Source: DATDAH01 sp963792205
Lineage (GTDB): Bacteria; Actinomycetota; Acidimicrobiia; Acidimicrobiales; DATDAH01
Direction of reading: 5' to 3'
Length of the DNA: 64,000 nt
Assembly (NCBI GenBank): GCA_963792205.1
Contig: CAWBVI010000002.1
Coordinates: 310,001 to 374,000 of the forward strand
This document shows positions 59,796 through 64,000 of the stretch, piece after piece. The position numbers and the translations under genes are program-made. How positions within the stretch are numbered: position 1 is the stretch's first letter; every line of letters starts with the position of its first letter. The notes under the pieces are model-generated. The model made no database searches and was not told the origin of the DNA. It saw nothing but the letters and a program-made list of their open reading frames with translations.

Positions 59796-61640
59796 ATGGC
59801 TACTCCAACGAAAATCCTCGGTCCGCCTCCGACGGGTGGCGGCGGGCTCGTCGGCATCAACCTCACCACGGCCGCCCACCTCGTCGAGGCGCTCGTCCGA
59901 GCCGCCCGCGAGCTCGAGGGCCGGGCCGCCGAAGCCCGGGCCGCGTCCGGCCTCAGCGACGTGAACATCAGCCCCGCGGTGCGACTCGAGGTCGTCGCCC
60001 GGTGGGCCGCCGCCGAGGCCCGGGCGCTGCGGGAGGTGATCGCCCGGCTGGAACGGCTCGATGTCACCGGGGTCACCCGCTGGACCGGCGGTCGGGCGGT
60101 GGCGTTCGCCGATCCGCGCGTCGCCGTCGGCCGGGCCGAGCGCGTGCTCGCCGCGCTCGACGCCGGTCGGCTCACGGGCGCCCGCCGCCTGCTCGAGGCC
60201 TACGGCGACGACCCGGTGGTGGCCACGGTGGTGATCCAGGGCCTGGGCGCCACCGGCCTCGCCCGCCTGCTGCACCGCTCGGCCGTGACCTGGGCCCGGG
60301 GCGGGGCCGACGCCGGCGACCAGCGGGCGGTGGTCCGCCTGCTCAGCGATGGCCTGGCCCGAGCGGGTCGCCACGGGACGGCCGCGGTGACCATCGCCGA
60401 CCTGGTGTCCACGACCGACGACCTCGGGATCCCCCTCGGCGCTGTGAGCCTGCTCTTCGTGGGCGGGGCCCGCTTCCCCGACCGCTTCGTCCGGGAGGCG
60501 GTCGTGGGGGTGGTGGCCCCGTTGAACGCCCTGACGCGGAGCCAGCCAGGCTCCGATGCCTGGATGATCCCCGCCCGAGGAGCGCCGCTGGATGCCCGGG
60601 TCCTCGTGCTCCGGGCGGCGGCCCGCAGCCCCCGGGCCGCGCTGGAGGCGGTCGGCGCGGCCGATCTGGACGAGCTCCTCCCCGGCGCGGCCGCCTACCT
60701 CGACGGTGGGGTGGCGTTGGCCGCGGTCCTACGGTCGGCCACGGCCCCTCGGGACAGCCGCGGGACCTTGCTCGAGGGCCCGCTCACGTCCCTCGACCGG
60801 GTCGTCCCGGGGCGGGCGGGCGACAACGCCCGGCGGGTGATCGAATGGATCGGTGAACACCGTGACGTCCCGCTGGCGGTGCACCTGGCCCTCCCAGACC
60901 TGGCCCGTCCGTGGATCGGATCGTTCCGGGCCCGGGGTCTCGACGACGTGGTCCGACACCTCGATCTGCAGGAGGCGCTGGGGCGGTCCTACCTGACCTA
61001 CGCCGCGGCCCGGGCCGGGGCCGGCGAGGCGGTGCGCGACGCGGCGTGGACGTGGGCGGCGACCGAGGCCCGTCACGGTGCGGGTCCGGGGTTCGACGGG
61101 TCCGGCTTCGCGGCGATCGGGGGCGTGCTGGGCCTCGTCACCGCCTCCGCGCTCGACGCCGACGCCGCCCGGGCCGAGGCCGCCGACCTCCGCCAGGCGC
61201 GGGGCTCGTCGCTGTGGCAGCGGGCGACCACCCTGGCCCTCGAGCAACTCCCGGCCGCCGCCCGCCGAGCCGTGGATCCGATCGCCCGCCGGGCCCTGCG
61301 CCGAGCGGGGGAGGGTGACCGGCTGCTCACCCATTGGCGCGACGAGCGCGACGACGCTGTGGTCCACGAGTACCTGGCCCTGGAGTTCCTGGTGGCGTCC
61401 ACCTTGTGGGCCCGCCGAGCCGACAACCGCTACCTGCGCCGGGTGCCGGCGGCCCTGCTGGTCGATCCGGCGCGCCCCGAACGCGGCCTGCGAGCGCCCG
61501 TCACCCTCGACGAACGCGAGGCGGCGACCTGGCGGGCGTGGCGGACCCGACTGGCGGCCCGCGGCCCGGCGCCCCTACAGGCCGCGGGGGAGCAGTTCCT
61601 GCTGGACTCCCGGCGTCGACCTACAGGGCCCGGCGGATGA
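59796..61640 (+). CDS. Type VII-linked 614-residue protein, unknown function
   Basis: A soluble, alpha-helical, Ala/Arg-rich protein with no signal peptide or membrane helix. The N-terminal 120 residues ('TTAAHLVEALVRAARELEG', 'WAAAEARALREVIARLERL') look like the helical heads of type VII effectors. The middle has 'TWARGGADAGDQRAVVRLL', and the C-terminal third 'AWTWAATEARHGAGPGF' and 'HEYLALEFLVASTLWARRA', where Y-x3-E fits the secretion signal. No toxin or nuclease motif is recognised. It ends overlapping the aldehyde dehydrogenase by 20 bases. Confidence 0.7.
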   Translation: MATPTKILGPPPTGGGGLVGINLTTAAHLVEALVRAARELEGRAAEARAASGLSDVNISPAVRLEVVARWAAAEARALREVIARLERLDVTGVTRWTGGRAVAFADPRVAVGRAERVLAALDAGRLTGARRLLEAYGDDPVVATVVIQGLGATGLARLLHRSAVTWARGGADAGDQRAVVRLLSDGLARAGRHGTAAVTIADLVSTTDDLGIPLGAVSLLFVGGARFPDRFVREAVVGVVAPLNALTRSQPGSDAWMIPARGAPLDARVLVLRAAARSPRAALEAVGAADLDELLPGAAAYLDGGVALAAVLRSATAPRDSRGTLLEGPLTSLDRVVPGRAGDNARRVIEWIGEHRDVPLAVHLALPDLARPWIGSFRARGLDDVVRHLDLQEALGRSYLTYAAARAGAGEAVRDAAWTWAATEARHGAGPGFDGSGFAAIGGVLGLVTASALDADAARAEAADLRQARGSSLWQRATTLALEQLPAAARRAVDPIARRALRRAGEGDRLLTHWRDERDDAVVHEYLALEFLVASTLWARRADNRYLRRVPAALLVDPARPERGLRAPVTLDEREAATWRAWRTRLAARGPAPLQAAGEQFLLDSRRRPTGPGG

Positions 61641-63036
61641 TCCTCGCCTTCGTCTTCGTGTACGGCGGGTAGAGCAGGGCCGGGTCCGGGCGGGTGGGCT
61701 TGCGCAGGACCGACTTCAGGTTGGAGAACGTGTCGAAGCCGCTGCGGCCGTGGTACCGGCCCGTCCCGCTCTCGCCCACGCCGCCGAAGGGCAGGTCGGG
61801 TGGGGTGATGTGCACGAGGGTGTGGTTCACGCACACACCGCCGGAGCTGGTGCGGTCGAGGACGTCGTCGACCACGTCGTCGTCGTCGGCGAACACGTAG
61901 AGGGCGAGCGGCTTGGGGCGGGCGTTGATCCGGTCGACCGCTTCGTCGACCGACGCGACCGGGAGCACGGGCAGGATCGGTCCGAAGATCTCCTCCCCCA
62001 TGACCGGCGCGTCCGGGGAGGTGCCGACCAGGACGGTGGGCGCGATGTAGCGGCGGTCGGCGTCCACCTCGCCCCCGACGGCGACCTCACCGCTGCCGTC
62101 GAGCAGCGCGGCCAGCCGGTCGAGGTGGCCGCGGTTGACGATGCGGGCGTAGTCGGCGCTGGCCTTCGGGTCCTCGCCGTAGAAGTCCTGGACCGCCTGG
62201 CGGATGTGGTCGACCAGCTCGTCGTGCACGGCCTCGTCCACCAGGACGTGGTCCGGCGCGATGCAGGTCTGGCCCGCGTTCAGGAACTTGCCCCAGGCGA
62301 TCCGCCGGCCGGCGACCTCCAGGTTGGCCGACCGGTGCACGACGGCCGGCGACTTGCCGCCGAGCTCCAGGGTCACCGGGGTGAGGTGCTTGGCCGCGGC
62401 TTCCATCACGATGCGGCCGACCCGGGTGGAGCCGGTGAAGAAGATGTGGTCCCAGCGCTCGGCCAGGAGCTCGGTGGCCACCTCGGGCCCGCCCTCGACG
62501 ACCTGCACGGCGTCGGCGTCGAGGTGGCGCCGGATCAGGTCGGCCAGCGCCGCGGAGGTGGCGGGCGCCAGTTCGGACGGCTTGACCACCACCGCGTTGC
62601 CGGCCGCGAGCGCCGCGGCGAGCGGCTCGATCAGGAGCTGCACGGGATAGTTCCACGGGGCGATCACGAGCACGGTGCCGAGCGGCTCCGGGTGCACCCG
62701 ACCCCGGCCCGGGAGGGCGACGAGGGGGAGCGAGGCCCGGCGGGGCTTGGCCCACTGGGCCACCTTCTTGCGCACGAGCTCGACCTCGGCCGCGGTCACG
62801 CCGAGGTCGGTCGTCCAGCCCTCGATCCGGGGCTTGCCCATGTCGGCGACCAGGGCGTCGACCAGCCGGTCCTCACCCTCGTCGAGCAGGCGCAGCAGGC
62901 CGTCGAGCTGGCGCTCCCGCCACGCGATGGGGCGGGTGACGCCGCGCTCGAACGCGGCCCGGGCCCGGGCGGCCGCGTCGGCGACGGTGGAGGGGGCGGG
63001 CGCGGTGCCGGTGGCGGGGATCTCGGTGGTGGCCAT
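61621..63036 (-). CDS. Aldehyde dehydrogenase, class 3-like
   Basis: A 471-residue NAD(P)-dependent enzyme oxidising aliphatic or aromatic aldehydes. 'VLVIAPWNYPVQLLIEPLA' binds the cofactor; catalytic Glu224 lies in 'VTLELGGKSPAVVHR' and Cys258 in 'NAGQTCIAPDHVLVDE'. The end 'TKTKARIIRRAL' lacks the C-terminal membrane anchor of fatty-aldehyde forms. The ATG at 63036 follows a long hairpin. Physiological substrate unknown. Confidence 0.92.
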   Translation of the reverse strand: MATTEIPATGTAPAPSTVADAAARARAAFERGVTRPIAWRERQLDGLLRLLDEGEDRLVDALVADMGKPRIEGWTTDLGVTAAEVELVRKKVAQWAKPRRASLPLVALPGRGRVHPEPLGTVLVIAPWNYPVQLLIEPLAAALAAGNAVVVKPSELAPATSAALADLIRRHLDADAVQVVEGGPEVATELLAERWDHIFFTGSTRVGRIVMEAAAKHLTPVTLELGGKSPAVVHRSANLEVAGRRIAWGKFLNAGQTCIAPDHVLVDEAVHDELVDHIRQAVQDFYGEDPKASADYARIVNRGHLDRLAALLDGSGEVAVGGEVDADRRYIAPTVLVGTSPDAPVMGEEIFGPILPVLPVASVDEAVDRINARPKPLALYVFADDDDVVDDVLDRTSSGGVCVNHTLVHITPPDLPFGGVGESGTGRYHGRSGFDTFSNLKSVLRKPTRPDPALLYPPYTKTKARIIRRAL

Positions 63037-63058
63037 GCCCGCTTTCTACCCGTGAGAT

Positions 63059-63109
63059 CGAAATTGCGCCGATCCGTCACGTCCGGCGTGACAAATCGGC
63101 GCAATTTCG
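63059..63109. terminator. 15-bp plus 6-bp nested inverted repeat
   Basis: Perfect 15-bp arms (63059-63073, 63095-63109, core AAATTGCGCCGAT) enclose a second 6-bp stem (GTCACG...CGTGAC). It lies between the phoD stop and the aldehyde dehydrogenase start, so it is probably the phoD terminator or a leader structure for the dehydrogenase. No U-tract. Confidence 0.6.
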
Positions 63110-63125
63110 GAACGTGGCGTGGGGA

Positions 63126-64000
63126 TCAGGCTTCGACGACCGGGCGGCCGTGCTCGACGACCCAGGTGCTGGCGGTGCGCACGGGGCTGGCGGGGTCGGT
63201 GTGGTCGTCGACGTGGCGGATCTCCGCCGTCCACGCATCGCCGGTGATCTCGTGCCGCAGCCAGCCCCGGTGCGGCGCGTCGACGTAGCGGATGTGGGGG
63301 CTGTTGACCCGGACGGGCTCGGCGATGGCCTCCAGCTCCTCGCCCGACGAGGTGACCCCCGGGGCCACGAGCTCGGTGCCGACCCGCGCCGAGGACGGAT
63401 CGTCGAAGTCGGCCTGGAGGTCGGCGACCCACGTCGAGTGGACGTCGCCGGTCAGCACGACCACCTCACCCGCCGACTCGGCGAGCGCGTCGGTCATCCG
63501 GGTCCTGGCTTCGGGATAGCCGTCCCACTGGTCGAGGTTGAAGATGGCGTCGTCGCCGGGGCCGAAGCGCCACTGGTGCAGCACGATCTGGTTGGCGACC
63601 ACGTCCCAGGTGCGCTCGCCGTCGGCCAGGGCCTCAGCCAACCACGCCTCCTGTGCCTCGCCCAGGACGCTGGTCGCCGGGTCGAAGGACGTGTCGCAGC
63701 GGCGGCCGATGGACGACACCGCTTCCGGGCAGTCGAGCGGCGTGCGGTACTGGCGGGTGTCCACCAGGTGGAGGCGGGCGAGGGCGCCGACGTCGACGGT
63801 GCGGTAGATCTGCAGGTCGGGGCCGGTGGGCGGGGCGAAGCGCACCGGCATGTGCTCCCACCACGCCCGGTACGCGGCCGCCCGGCGGCGCAGGAGCTGG
63901 GCCGGGTTGCGGGACTCGCTGTCGGGGTCGGGTGTCTCGCCCACGTAGTTGTTGGAGGCCTCGTGGTCGTCCCAGACCACGACCCACGGGGCCGCTTCGT
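63126..64000 (-). CDS. phoD: PhoD-like alkaline phosphatase D (partial, cut by window edge)
   Basis: The C-terminal 290 residues of a PhoD metallophosphatase, which hydrolyses phosphomono- and diesters outside the cell. Metal-binding motifs: 'WVVVWDDHEASNNYVGETP', 'VANQIVLHQWRFG', 'VVVLTGDVHSTWVADLQA' (GDVH) and 'TELVAPGVTSSGEEL'. The N-terminus with the expected Tat signal lies beyond 64000. Confidence 0.9.
   Translation of the reverse strand, partial: EAAPWVVVWDDHEASNNYVGETPDPDSESRNPAQLLRRRAAAYRAWWEHMPVRFAPPTGPDLQIYRTVDVGALARLHLVDTRQYRTPLDCPEAVSSIGRRCDTSFDPATSVLGEAQEAWLAEALADGERTWDVVANQIVLHQWRFGPGDDAIFNLDQWDGYPEARTRMTDALAESAGEVVVLTGDVHSTWVADLQADFDDPSSARVGTELVAPGVTSSGEELEAIAEPVRVNSPHIRYVDAPHRGWLRHEITGDAWTAEIRHVDDHTDPASPVRTASTWVVEHGRPVVEA

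Noticed and set aside
1..64000. CRISPR arrays, IS elements, phage genes, integrases
   Set aside because: No regularly spaced repeats, no transposase or recombinase motifs and no phage structural genes were seen; the only multi-copy element is the 111-bp repeat.

Overview
The window is very GC-rich DNA with strong G/C bias at third codon positions, many GTG starts, and frequent GTGA/ATGA/TGATG stop-start overlaps. The gene families (WhiB, class E sortase, LytR-CpsA-Psr, WXG100 with an FHA-FtsK ATPase, F420-dependent oxidoreductases, DUF3107, DUF3090/SCO1664, UdgB) point to an actinobacterium. A complete System I (Ccm) cytochrome c maturation operon and short TAGCCT-like -10 boxes just upstream of leaderless starts make a member of class Acidimicrobiia (Iamia-like) my best guess. 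The class assignment is inference, not a search result.

Layout. 1-2.4 kb: fragments and frameshifted genes (alpha/beta hydrolase, deazaflavin nitroreductase-like) around an intact ohr. 2.4-7.2 kb: PPOX protein, PadR with an operator-like palindrome, a membrane protein, and a GH2 beta-galactosidase. 7.2-12.9 kb: GNAT, TetR, small membrane protein and glycosyltransferase as a translationally coupled minus-strand run, a GH63-like glycosidase, and an MMPL pump divergent from a TetR regulator. 13.6-17.4 kb: secreted CocE-like hydrolase, septum-formation lipoprotein, class E sortase. 17.5-23.9 kb: ccmABCDEFGH plus a TPR (CcmI-like) gene. 24-32.6 kb: DUF4389 and RDD membrane proteins, SixA phosphatase, cysteine desulfurase, SufR-like regulator, Mrp, DUF3107, two ArsA-like ATPases, gamma-glutamyltransferase. 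32.7-38.1 kb: PdtaS-like kinase, WhiB, GDPD, diacylglycerol kinase, EtfBA. 38.3-42 kb: unknown gene, SCO1664/DUF3090/phosphatase operon, UdgB. 42.1-47.5 kb: two paralogous small secreted proteins, FrhB-like protein, acyl-CoA dehydrogenase, F420 PPOX protein, LytR-CpsA-Psr protein, tRNA-Arg(CCG). 47.5-55.1 kb: NarL-type two-component system, CPBP protease, double-GNAT protein, zinc dehydrogenase, argS-lysA. 55.2-61.6 kb: compact type VII secretion-like locus (pseudokinase, FHA-FtsK ATPase, WXG100, divergent 614-residue protein). 61.6-64 kb: aldehyde dehydrogenase and a PhoD phosphatase cut by the window edge.

Two features run through the window. First, at least nine otherwise well-conserved genes carry one frame break, nearly always one extra base (tetR at 8.2 kb, mmpL, ccmB, ccmE, cysteine desulfurase, diacylglycerol kinase, etfA, argS; ccmC is one base short or two long). 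Because argS and the ccm genes are affected, sequence error is the likeliest cause, and naive gene calling will produce false truncations and a false ArgS-LysA fusion. Second, a 111-bp intergenic element occurs twice (25092-25202 and 32611-32721) with only two differences.
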